DNA of 12,447 nt from an uncultured Azospirillum sp. (GTDB lineage: Bacteria; Pseudomonadota; Alphaproteobacteria; RF32; CAG-239). The DNA lies in contig CABUAP010000023.1 in the NCBI GenBank assembly GCA_902489675.1, forward strand, positions 1 through 12,447, in the 5' to 3' direction. Shown one piece after another: positions 6,920 through 12,447 of this stretch; the stretch's first letter is position 1; each line of letters begins with the position of its first letter. The position numbers and the translations under genes were made by a program. The notes under the pieces are model-generated. The model was not told the origin of the DNA. It searched no databases and worked only from the letters and a program-made list of their open reading frames with translations.

Positions 6920-9233
6920 AAAATCATTGTTGAGGAAAGCAGCTGCCGCAGCTTTGATGCTGTTGGCGGCTGCCGCCGTTTTATGGCTGGCGGTTCCCAA
7001 GCCGAAGCTGCTTGAGCGGTACAGTTACTCAAGTATTGTTTTGGATAAAAACCGCCGGTTAATGCACATCGGCCTCAGTATGGATGAAAAATATCGGTTG
7101 AAGACAGCTTATGAAGCAATCCCGCCCGAGGCGGTAAAGGCGTTGCTGCTCTATGAAGATCGGTCATTTTTCTATCATTTGGGCATAAACCCGCTGCGAA
7201 CTCTGATTGCCTTGGCAGAAATGGCATCCGGCGGTCGTCGGCAGGGGGCTTCGACTGTGACCATGCAGCTGGCGCGAATGGTGTTTGATATTGATTCTTC
7301 AACGATTGCCGGCAAATTAGAGCAGATGCTGCGCGCGGTGCAGATCGAGATGTTTTATTCCAAAGAGCAAATTCTTGAAGCCTATTTCAATCTGGCACCT
7401 TACGGAATGAATATTGAAGGGATCGGCGCAGCTGCCCGTGTCTATTTCGGCGTGCCGCCCGAAGAACTTAATCTGCGGCAGATTATGACCTTGACGGTTG
7501 TTCCGCAAAATCCGTCGCGCCGCAGTTTGCATACCGAAAGCGGCCGGGAGGAAGCAGAAAAAGCGTTTTTGCGCCTGGCAAACGTATGGAAAGAATTTTA
7601 CGGCGGTGAGGAAAAACCGGAATCGCTGCCGCTTTATGTCGGTCTTAACCGGCCGTTTGCCGCGCCGCATTTGGTTCGCCGGCTGAAAGAAAAATACCGT
7701 GGCGAGATTGTTTCGACAATTGATTTAAATCTTCAGAAGACACTTGAAGATATCATTTCTCGTTATTTGAAAATAAATGAGAAAACAGGAATAGTAAATG
7801 CGGCGGCAATGATTGTTGATCGCCGAAATATGGCGGTGCTGGCCAAAGTCGGGTCTGCCGATTTTTTTGATGTTCAAATTGACGGGCAGGTGGACGGAAC
7901 CCGAGCCTATCGTTCTCCCGGTTCGGTGATGAAACCGTTTATTTTTGCGCAGGCGATGGATATGGGATTGATCCATCCGCGCAGTATGCTGAAAGACGTC
8001 CCCCGCAACTTTGCCAATTATATGCCGGAAAATTATGATCGGCGTTTTTACGGAATGATAGATGCAACCTCTGCTTTGGTGAAAAGCCGCAATGTGCCGG
8101 CGGTGGATCTGCTGCTGGCCGTCGGTGAGGAAAAATATTATCGCTTGCTTGAAAAAGGCGGGGTTAAGCGTTTGAAATCTCCTGCTCATTACGGATTGGC
8201 TCTGGCGCTGGGCGGGTATGAGCTGACGATGGAAAACGTGGCGGGAATGTATGCGGCTTTGGCAAATGGCGGCGTTTTACATTCTTTGCGTTTTTTGGAA
8301 AATGAACCAGTGAGCGACGGAATTCAATTATTTTCTGCCGAAGCGGCGTTTTTGACCATGGATATGTTGAGCCGTAATTTTCCCGTTGACCGCCGTTATT
8401 CTGTTTTTTCTGCCGGCAATGATCCTTATAAAGTTTATTGGAAAACCGGTACCTCATTTGGATATCGCGATGCTTGGACGGCAGGGATTGTCGGTGATTA
8501 TGCGGTTGTTGTCTGGCTCGGAAACTTTGACGGGGAACCCAATCCCGCTCTGATCGGTCAGGAAGCGGCAGCGCCGTTATTTTTCAAAATTGTGCGCAGT
8601 CTGGCTCAAAATATGGGAATCCGCGGTGATGATATTTCACCGCGGGGACTGCGCTTGTCGGAGGTGGAGGTCTGCCGTCCGACCGGGGATATTGCCGGCG
8701 CGGATTGTGATGATATTATCAAGTCGTGGTTTATTCCCGGTGTGACGACGATTAAACTGTCCGGGATTTCTCGCCGCATTCCGGTTGATATCAAAACCGG
8801 CCTTCGTGCCTGCCGGCATCGGCCGCCTTTTACCGTGATGAAGAGTTTTGAGTTTTGGCCTTCCGATGTCTTATCCGCTTATCGGGCGGCCGGGGTAGCG
8901 GTAAAGCGTCCGCCTGCTTTCGGGGAGGATTGCGCTTTGGTTGAAACCGCTCGCTCCGGCAAGCCGCCGGTTATTCTGTTTCCGGCGGAGGGAAGTGTGC
9001 TGATCATCGATTTAAATGCGGAAAAAAAAGAAAAGCTGCTGCTAAAAGCTTCTGCCGATGCGGACAGTAGTGAGATATTTTGGTTTTACAACGGCCGTTT
9101 GATCGGTTCGTCAAAAGCGGGAGAAGTTTTTGCCGCCAAGTTGTACCCGGGGCGGGCAGAAATTGGCGCTGTGGATGATAAAGGGCGTTCGGCAACGGTA
9201 AATGTCACCGTTAAGCCGGCATTGAACGAATAG
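6906..9233 (+). CDS. pbpC: Penicillin-binding protein 1C (bifunctional transglycosylase/transpeptidase)
   Basis: This 775-residue protein is a class A penicillin-binding protein of the PBP1C type, close to the usual length of about 770. It has a basic N-terminus, a single membrane helix (about 10-28), and then a GT51 glycosyltransferase domain with EDRSFFYHLG (catalytic Glu84), GASTVTMQLAR (114-124) and SKEQILEAYFN (152-162). The transpeptidase domain has SVMK (nucleophile Ser340, Lys343), SRN (394-396) and KTGTSFGYRDAW (Lys513). The C-terminal segment (about 690-775, with IFWFYNGRLIG) is the BiPBP_C-type domain specific to PBP1C. It would polymerise and crosslink peptidoglycan on the periplasmic face. 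The ATG at 6906 lies inside the end of the A2M gene, with only a weak GGGCGG (6896-6901) before it, so translation is probably coupled. A further ATG at 6849 gives a charged extension before the membrane helix and is less likely. Its 3' end overlaps the convergent LysR gene by 23 bp. Confidence 0.95.
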   Translation: MLPSKKSLLRKAAAAALMLLAAAAVLWLAVPKPKLLERYSYSSIVLDKNRRLMHIGLSMDEKYRLKTAYEAIPPEAVKALLLYEDRSFFYHLGINPLRTLIALAEMASGGRRQGASTVTMQLARMVFDIDSSTIAGKLEQMLRAVQIEMFYSKEQILEAYFNLAPYGMNIEGIGAAARVYFGVPPEELNLRQIMTLTVVPQNPSRRSLHTESGREEAEKAFLRLANVWKEFYGGEEKPESLPLYVGLNRPFAAPHLVRRLKEKYRGEIVSTIDLNLQKTLEDIISRYLKINEKTGIVNAAAMIVDRRNMAVLAKVGSADFFDVQIDGQVDGTRAYRSPGSVMKPFIFAQAMDMGLIHPRSMLKDVPRNFANYMPENYDRRFYGMIDATSALVKSRNVPAVDLLLAVGEEKYYRLLEKGGVKRLKSPAHYGLALALGGYELTMENVAGMYAALANGGVLHSLRFLENEPVSDGIQLFSAEAAFLTMDMLSRNFPVDRRYSVFSAGNDPYKVYWKTGTSFGYRDAWTAGIVGDYAVVVWLGNFDGEPNPALIGQEAAAPLFFKIVRSLAQNMGIRGDDISPRGLRLSEVEVCRPTGDIAGADCDDIIKSWFIPGVTTIKLSGISRRIPVDIKTGLRACRHRPPFTVMKSFEFWPSDVLSAYRAAGVAVKRPPAFGEDCALVETARSGKPPVILFPAEGSVLIIDLNAEKKEKLLLKASADADSSEIFWFYNGRLIGSSKAGEVFAAKLYPGRAEIGAVDDKGRSATVNVTVKPALNE

Positions 9234-10119
9234 GCGCAGCAGCAAGGATAATATCTATTAATTGCAGCATTGGCGGTGACAAATATTTGTCGGGGTGGTA
9301 AACGATATAGTTTTTATTGATCATCGGTTCCGCCGCAATATCTAAACGGCACAGACGGCCGGCGGTCAGTTCTTCCGCCGCAATAATTTCGGGAATGACG
9401 CAGATGCCGGCGCCGTGCAGCGCGCCTCGTACCAGAGCCTGCGAATTGACGCTTGTCCAACGCGCTTCTGCCCTAAGCCCGCGAAGCAGCAGCGAGCTGT
9501 CCAGCGTGTTGCGGACGGCGCTGCCTTTTTCGCGTAAAAGCAGCGGATATTTCAAAACCTCGGAAAGGGGAATTTGTTTTTGCCCGGCCAGCGGATGTTC
9601 CGAAGCGGCCAGCCAGCCGATCCGGTAAGACGAAAACTCGCGGGCAAAAAAACGTTTGTCAGGGATGACGCCTTCGTATAAAGCCAGATCAATTTTGTTT
9701 TCGGCCAGCATTTCGGCAATCCGCGAAACAATATCCACGGTGACCTCAAGCGGTGTTTCCGGGCAGGCGGCGGCAAAAGCCGAACTGATACCCGGCAGCC
9801 AAAAGTTGGCAATTGTCAGACAGGAGCCGATTTTGAGGGGCAGGGAACGACTTTCTGTTCCCAAACCGGCAGACAGGTCGCGATAAAGCTCGAGCAGGCG
9901 GGTGATTTTTTCCTGCAGCAGTTTTCCGTCTGCCGTGAGATATATCTGCCGGTTGAGGCGGTCAAAGAGAATAGTTTTGGTTTCTTGCTCCATTTCGGCA
10001 ATTACATGGGACACTGCCGGTTGTGTCATGTTCAACCGTGCCGCTGTTTTGGTGAAACTCAATTCCTCGCACAAGGTTTTAAAAATCTGCATCTGTCGGA
10101 TGTTCATGTTTTTATCCAT
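9211..10119 (-). CDS. LysR-family transcriptional regulator
   Basis: This 302-residue protein has the LysR layout. A winged helix-turn-helix fills residues 5-65, with SFTKTAARLNMTQPAVSHV at 21-39, followed by a linker helix and an effector-binding domain (about 92-300). That domain includes LKIGSCLTIANFWLP, DLALYEG and GAGICVIPEIIA. It should act as a tetrameric DNA-binding regulator responding to a small ligand. It is transcribed away from the two chromate-transporter genes across an 83-bp AT-rich gap with palindromes, the usual arrangement for a LysR regulator controlling its divergent neighbour, so those genes are the likely targets. Two starts are possible: ATG at 10119 (MDKNMN, used here, no clear ribosome site) or ATG at 10107 (MNIRQM, with GGAT about 9 nt upstream). 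The latter matches typical LysR N-termini equally well. The ligand cannot be deduced. The 3' end runs 23 bp into pbpC. Confidence 0.92.
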   Translation of the reverse strand: MDKNMNIRQMQIFKTLCEELSFTKTAARLNMTQPAVSHVIAEMEQETKTILFDRLNRQIYLTADGKLLQEKITRLLELYRDLSAGLGTESRSLPLKIGSCLTIANFWLPGISSAFAAACPETPLEVTVDIVSRIAEMLAENKIDLALYEGVIPDKRFFAREFSSYRIGWLAASEHPLAGQKQIPLSEVLKYPLLLREKGSAVRNTLDSSLLLRGLRAEARWTSVNSQALVRGALHGAGICVIPEIIAAEELTAGRLCRLDIAAEPMINKNYIVYHPDKYLSPPMLQLIDIILAAAPIRSMPA

Positions 10120-10137
10120 TATTATTTTGTTATGCTA

Positions 10138-10171
10138 TTTATAAAATAATATAATTTTATTTATAAATAAA
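10138..10171. promoter_or_regulatory. Candidate LysR operator: paired palindromes in divergent region
   Basis: The region between the LysR gene and the transporter pair holds two copies of TTTATAAA (10138-10145 and 10160-10167) spaced exactly 22 bp apart, about two helical turns. The second sits in a perfect 16-bp palindrome, TTTATTTATAAATAAA (10156-10171). Between them ATAAAAT-6-ATTTTAT (10141-10160) forms a further perfect inverted repeat. LysR proteins commonly bind two dyad sites on one face of the helix. The very high AT content means some of this symmetry can arise by chance. Confidence 0.45.
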
Positions 10172-10178
10172 CAACTGT

Positions 10179-10184
10179 TATAAT
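10179..10184 (+). promoter_or_regulatory. Putative -10 element of the chromate-transporter operon
   Basis: A perfect TATAAT lies 19 bp before the transporter ATG. The position 17 bp further upstream reads TTTATT (10156-10161), a poor -35 that lies inside the 16-bp palindrome, as expected for an activator-dependent promoter. Transcription would begin near 10191, right at the AAGGAG ribosome binding site (10191-10196), giving a very short leader. This closeness makes the assignment tentative. Confidence 0.4.
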
Positions 10185-10202
10185 CAATAAAAGGAGTAAA
10201 TC

Positions 10203-10790
10203 ATGGGTTGGGAAAAGATAAAACTTTTATTGTGGCTGTTTAAAACCGATATCTTGGTCAGCAGTTTTTCGTTTGGCGGCGGATATGTCGTGCTGCCGAT
10301 GATCCGGAAATATTTTGTGGAAGAAAAAGGCCTGTTCGGCGAAGACGAGTTGATGGATATGGCCGCGATTGCCCAATCTTCACCAGGTGCCATTGCGATT
10401 AATTTGGCCACTTTGTGCGGCAAAAAAACAGCCGGCAGAATCGGTGCGGCGGTTGCAGGGATCGGCGCGGTACTGCCGCCGCTTGTTATTCTTTCTTTTG
10501 TTTCCGCCTTTTATGAGCAGATGGTATCCGATCCGACGGTGGCGGCCGTTCTCAAAGGGATGGAGGCCGGCGTGGCGGCTTTGATTGTCGATGTGGTATG
10601 GTATATGAGCCGGATTATTGCGGAAAAGAAAGAACCGCTGCCGGTTTTGATGATTCCGGCAGCTTTTGCCGCGGCTTTTATTTTTGAACTGAATGCCTTG
10701 ACTGTTATTTTGGGTGGGGCAGCCGTTTTTGTACTGCTGACGAAAATAAAGTTTAAGGAAAAACTGAGAAGGGTAAAAACAAGTGCTTGA
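10203..10790 (+). CDS. chrA: Chromate transporter (CHR family), short-chain subunit 1
   Basis: This 195-residue membrane protein is a single CHR domain, half the size of the two-domain ChrA proteins. Diagnostic segments are SFSFGGGYVVLP (residues 21-32), AQSSPGAIAIN (57-67; most relatives have PGP where this has PGA) and the GRIGAAVAGIGAVLPPLVIL helix. Further hydrophobic helices lie at about 113-135, 146-160 and 164-181, and the tail is basic (KFKEKLRRVK). Known members export chromate, or take up or expel other oxyanions, at the inner membrane. AAGGAG (10191-10196) sits 6 nt before the ATG, a strong ribosome site. The stop overlaps the start of the second CHR gene by 8 nt, so the two are made together and probably form a heteromer. 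A divergent LysR gene likely controls them. Substrate assignment to chromate is by family name only. Confidence 0.9.
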   Translation: MGWEKIKLLLWLFKTDILVSSFSFGGGYVVLPMIRKYFVEEKGLFGEDELMDMAAIAQSSPGAIAINLATLCGKKTAGRIGAAVAGIGAVLPPLVILSFVSAFYEQMVSDPTVAAVLKGMEAGVAALIVDVVWYMSRIIAEKKEPLPVLMIPAAFAAAFIFELNALTVILGGAAVFVLLTKIKFKEKLRRVKTSA

Positions 10791-11328
10791 ATTGCTGTGG
10801 AGTTTTTTATATGTCGGTTTTTTCAGCATCGGCGGGGGCTATGCGACTCTGCCGCTCATTCAGGAGCAGATTGTCGAATATCATCACTGGCTGACATATA
10901 AGGAATTTACCGATATCATCACCATTTCTCAAATGACACCCGGGCCGCTTGCGGTCAACGGTTCGACTTTTGTCGGTTTGCGTGTGGCCGGTATCCCGGG
11001 AGCAGTGGCGGCCACTTTCGGCTGCGTGATCAGCGGTATTATTGTTTCTTTGTGCTTGCAAAGTTTTTTTGCCAAACATCAGAGCGAGATGATCGGCTTG
11101 GTTCTGAAAGCGTTGAAATCTGTTTCAATCGGTTTAATCGCCTCGGCTGCCATGATCATTCTTTTGTTGTCCTGGTTTGGCGCCAATTCGTGGCGGCAGA
11201 TCAACGGCGGGCCGGATTTGCGGGCGGTTGCGGTCAGTGTTGCCGCACTGGTTTTGCTGCGCAAGTTTAAAATGAACCCGGTCTGGGTGATGTGTATTTG
11301 CGGTGCGGCCGGAATTTTCCTTTATTAA
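10783..11328 (+). CDS. chrA: Chromate transporter (CHR family), short-chain subunit 2
   Basis: This 181-residue protein is a second single-domain CHR protein, paralogous to the upstream one. Motifs are FFSIGGGYATLP (residues 13-24) and SQMTPGPLAVNGSTFVG (49-65), which keeps the canonical PGP, followed by GIPGAVAATFGCVISGIIVSL and about three more helices to the C-terminus. It starts with GTG at 10783, inside the end of the first CHR gene. The purine-rich GAGAAGGG (10766-10773) is 9 nt upstream, and the FSIGGG motif so near the N-terminus supports this start. Paired short CHR proteins are known in other bacteria to be needed together, so joint function is likely. Unlike the first subunit it lacks a basic C-terminal tail. 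No rho-independent terminator follows directly. Confidence 0.9.
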   Translation: MLELLWSFLYVGFFSIGGGYATLPLIQEQIVEYHHWLTYKEFTDIITISQMTPGPLAVNGSTFVGLRVAGIPGAVAATFGCVISGIIVSLCLQSFFAKHQSEMIGLVLKALKSVSIGLIASAAMIILLLSWFGANSWRQINGGPDLRAVAVSVAALVLLRKFKMNPVWVMCICGAAGIFLY

Positions 11329-11329
11329 A

Positions 11330-11345
11330 CAATATGATAATATTG
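11330..11345. repeat. Perfect inverted repeat CAATAT-GATA-ATATTG
   Basis: A 6-bp stem with a 4-base loop lies just after the second CHR stop codon. On the + strand it is followed by a run of A rather than T, so it is not a standard terminator for the CHR operon. It may be a 3'-end stabiliser or a protein site, or chance in AT-rich sequence. Confidence 0.35.
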
Positions 11346-11383
11346 AAAAAAAACTGTTTGCCATCATATCGTATCGGTATGAT
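11343..11383 (+). promoter_or_regulatory. Putative promoter and hairpin upstream of the DUF378 gene
   Basis: TTGAAA (11343-11348) and TATCGT (11367-11372) with an 18-bp spacer resemble a sigma70 promoter. The -10 region lies within a hairpin sequence ATCATATCG-TAT-CGGTATGAT (11363-11383), nine pairs with one T-G. The right arm contains TATGAT, itself a good -10 but lacking a well-spaced -35. A dyad over the promoter suggests an operator. If transcription starts further upstream, it would form a leader hairpin ahead of the AGGAGA ribosome site at 11395-11400. Confidence 0.35.
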
Positions 11384-11406
11384 AAAAAGTAAACAGGAGA
11401 TAAATC

Positions 11407-11622
11407 ATGAATAACTTAATCCACAATATTGCATTGATTTTGGTTATTATCGGCGGTTTGAACTGGGGATTGGTCGGCTTGTTCAGTTTTGATCTGGTCG
11501 CCTTTATCTTTGGTTCGATGAGCATTTTGAGCCGTATCGTTTATATCTTGGTCGGTGTATCGGCCGTTTTGCTGGCGTTTTCTTCTTTTACTTCGGTCAG
11601 CCGGCTGCCGGGCGCAAAATAA
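11407..11622 (+). CDS. DUF378 family small membrane protein
   Basis: This 71-residue protein has two hydrophobic helices (about 7-26 and 42-60) and the family signature GGLNWGLVGLFSFD (residues 16-29), then LVAFIFG and a second helix starting after SRIVYILVG. It matches the DUF378 family of small inner-membrane proteins (B. subtilis YuzA type), whose function is unknown. A strong AGGAGA (11395-11400) precedes the ATG at 11407, and the bases around the start resemble those of the first CHR gene. The gap to the CHR operon is 78 bp with its own promoter-like sequence, so it may be expressed alone. A strong terminator lies 24 bp past the stop. Its small size and abundance of helix-forming residues suggest a membrane accessory or stress protein, but nothing in the sequence proves a role. 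Confidence 0.87.
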   Translation: MNNLIHNIALILVIIGGLNWGLVGLFSFDLVAFIFGSMSILSRIVYILVGVSAVLLAFSSFTSVSRLPGAK

Positions 11623-11645
11623 ACGGCTTAATTGCAGAATAAACA

Positions 11646-11673
11646 AAAAACCCTAGGTTTTCCTAGGGTTTTT
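11646..11673. terminator. Bidirectional rho-independent terminator
   Basis: AAAAACCCTAGG (11646-11657), loop TTTT and CCTAGGGTTTTT (11662-11673) form a perfect 12-bp stem with T-runs on both strands. On the + strand it ends the DUF378 transcript 24 bp after the stop. On the - strand it begins 2 bp after the CCA end of tRNA-Met, ending that transcript with TTTTTTG. Confidence 0.92.
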
Positions 11674-11675
11674 AT

Positions 11676-11752
11676 TGGTAGCGAGGGTCGGATTCGAACC
11701 AACGACACGCGGATTATGATTCCGCTGCTCTAACCACCTGAGCTACCCCGCC
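11676..11752 (-). tRNA. tRNA-Met (CAT), elongator
   Basis: The 77-nt gene folds as a complete cloverleaf on the - strand. It has acceptor GGCGGGG/CCTCGCT, D arm GCTC/GAGC, anticodon stem GCGGA/TCCGC around ATCATAA with anticodon CAT at 11718-11716, and T stem GTTGG/CCGAC around TTCGAAT. The discriminator is A and CCA is encoded. The acceptor holds G1-U72 and G5-U68 wobbles. The lack of three G-C pairs in the anticodon stem argues against an initiator tRNA. The anticodon arm matches elongator Met rather than the tRNA-Ile2 that also carries CAT in the gene, though that choice is by memory of sequence style. Confidence 0.93.
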
Positions 11753-11766
11753 ATAAAGACAGACCT

Positions 11767-11795
11767 TTCTTAAAATGATTTCACACGATTGTCAA
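11767..11795 (-). promoter_or_regulatory. Putative promoter of tRNA-Met
   Basis: On the - strand, TTGACA (11795-11790), preceded by C as favoured in alphaproteobacteria, is followed after 17 bp by TAAGAA (11772-11767), a weak -10. Transcription would start a few bases before the tRNA 5' end at 11752. The perfect -35 and correct distance support it; the -10 matches only 3 of 6 bases. Confidence 0.5.
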
Positions 11796-11812
11796 GAGTT
11801 TTTTTAATAAAA

Positions 11813-12337
11813 TTATAATTTTTTCCACATATCGCCGAGAACGGGGCGCGCGTTTTGTTCGTATTCCTCAAACAATGATGACCACGGTCGATTTTGTTCA
11901 AAATATCGGCTGCGTTTGTTTTGATCATAGTAGCGCGCCTGAAGGATCACATCAAGTTTGTCCATTTGTTTGACGAACGCTGCTTCCGGTGTGTCGCGCC
12001 GTTCATATTCTTCAAACAGCTCAAGCAGGCGCGGGCATTTGGCCATAGCGGAAATTTTTTTGATGGCATCAATTTCCAAAGTATATTTTTCTTTTGCGTC
12101 AATTTTATCATCGGGGACATAATCGCCGGTGATCGCTTCCGCCAAATCGTGAACGACGGCAAACTCCAAACATTTCAACCGATCAAGATGGTCGGGACAT
12201 AGGATCAGGCTGAGCAGACAAAGCCCCCAAGAATGATCGGCAACGGATTCCGGCTTTTCCACCATGCGAAGGATCCAGCCTTTGCGCGGGGTGTCTTTTA
12301 AGCGGCAGACGGCTTCTGCCAAAAGGTCTATGTTCAT
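11813..12337 (-). CDS. HD-domain protein, YfbR/HDDC2-type 5'-deoxynucleotidase-like
   Basis: This 174-residue cytoplasmic protein is an HD-domain metal-dependent phosphohydrolase. The metal-binding pattern is complete: ESVADHSW with His35, then VVHDLAEAITGD with His63-Asp64, Glu67 and Asp72, and QMDKLD with Asp126. The N-terminal LKDTPRKGWILRMV followed by PESVADH is the arrangement of the HDDC2/YfbR family, which removes phosphate from deoxynucleoside 5'-monophosphates. The length is typical. The ATG at 12337 has AGAGGAAC (12348-12341 on the - strand) at the right distance. It stands alone as a protein gene, upstream of tRNA-Met on the same strand with a 60-bp gap and no terminator between, so read-through into the tRNA is possible. 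The exact nucleotide substrate is inferred from the family only. Confidence 0.9.
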   Translation of the reverse strand: MNIDLLAEAVCRLKDTPRKGWILRMVEKPESVADHSWGLCLLSLILCPDHLDRLKCLEFAVVHDLAEAITGDYVPDDKIDAKEKYTLEIDAIKKISAMAKCPRLLELFEEYERRDTPEAAFVKQMDKLDVILQARYYDQNKRSRYFEQNRPWSSLFEEYEQNARPVLGDMWKKL

Positions 12338-12360
12338 GTTGTTCCTCTATGTAAGCGGTT

Positions 12361-12403
12361 AAGCCCGTGCTGTGATATAAAAACAGATTTGGGCTTGCCA
12401 AGC
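12361..12403. repeat. Nested inverted repeats over the HD-gene promoter
   Basis: AAGCCC (12361-12366) pairs with GGGCTT (12391-12396). Inside it CTGT (12370-12373) pairs with ACAG (12383-12386), so the arms are nearly concentric around the -10 element. Next to it GCTT-GCC-AAGC (12393-12403) forms a short dyad on the -35. These may be operators or chance; the rest of the flank to the window end is AT-rich and holds no gene I can see. Confidence 0.35.
12374..12401 (-). promoter_or_regulatory. Putative promoter of the HD-domain gene
   Basis: On the - strand TTGGCA (12401-12396, 5 of 6 consensus) and TATATC (12379-12374) are 16 bp apart, giving a start near 12367 and a leader of about 30 nt. The ribosome site AGAGGAAC lies within that leader. 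Confidence 0.5.
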
Positions 12404-12447
12404 GGCAGTTAAACTTATATATCTAATAAACTTAGTTGTAAATAACG

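Noticed and set aside
7314..7330. PBP1C lacks the Glu of the GT51 RKxxE motif (Gln140 in its place), hinting at a dead transglycosylase.
   Set aside because: As I recall, E. coli PBP1C also has Gln at this position and is reported active, so this appears to be a family trait rather than a defect.
9278..9291. Perfect 14-bp palindrome GACAAATATTTGTC.
   Set aside because: It lies inside the LysR coding sequence near its 3' end and shows no link to a promoter; it is explained by codons and chance.
11330..11352. Terminator for the CHR operon.
   Set aside because: The stem is followed by an A-run, not a T-run, on the + strand.

Overview
The window looks like an ordinary chromosomal stretch of a Gram-negative bacterium. 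The best guess is an alphaproteobacterium of moderate GC content, possibly host-associated. Evidence for a Gram-negative: a bacterial alpha-2-macroglobulin gene followed directly by a penicillin-binding protein 1C gene, a pair that works in the periplasm. The alphaproteobacterial guess is weaker. It rests on the sequence style of the elongator tRNA-Met and on a CTTGACA-type -35 element. I see no rRNA, phage, transposon, CRISPR or plasmid signature, and codon and base use look even throughout.

Left part (1-9233, + strand): the 3' two-thirds of galE (cut by the window edge), a small histidine-phosphatase gene 22 bp behind it, then a gap of 96 bp with a likely promoter and two inverted repeats. 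Next comes a very large alpha-2-macroglobulin gene (1840 residues) with an intact CTEQ thioester motif. It overlaps pbpC by 14 nt, so the two are probably translationally coupled. Together they are thought to protect and repair the envelope: A2M traps invading proteases, and PBP1C may rebuild peptidoglycan at breaches.

Middle part (9211-11622): a LysR-type regulator gene on the - strand runs tail-to-tail into pbpC with a 23-bp overlap. It is divergent from two overlapping short chromate-transporter (CHR) genes. The AT-rich divergent region of about 83 bp carries palindromes spaced by two helical turns, which suit LysR control of the transporter pair. The two CHR halves probably assemble as a heteromer; their true substrate cannot be read from sequence. 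A small two-helix membrane protein (DUF378 type) follows, with its own leader hairpin.

Right part (11646-12447): a compact bidirectional terminator separates the DUF378 gene from an elongator tRNA-Met on the - strand. Upstream of the tRNA lies an HD-domain nucleotidase-like gene (YfbR/HDDC2 type), also on the - strand, with a promoter near the window edge.

I found no clear undescribed system. The most interesting points are the non-lipoprotein A2M with a complete thioester, the layout of the LysR/CHR control region, and the hairpins in several leaders.
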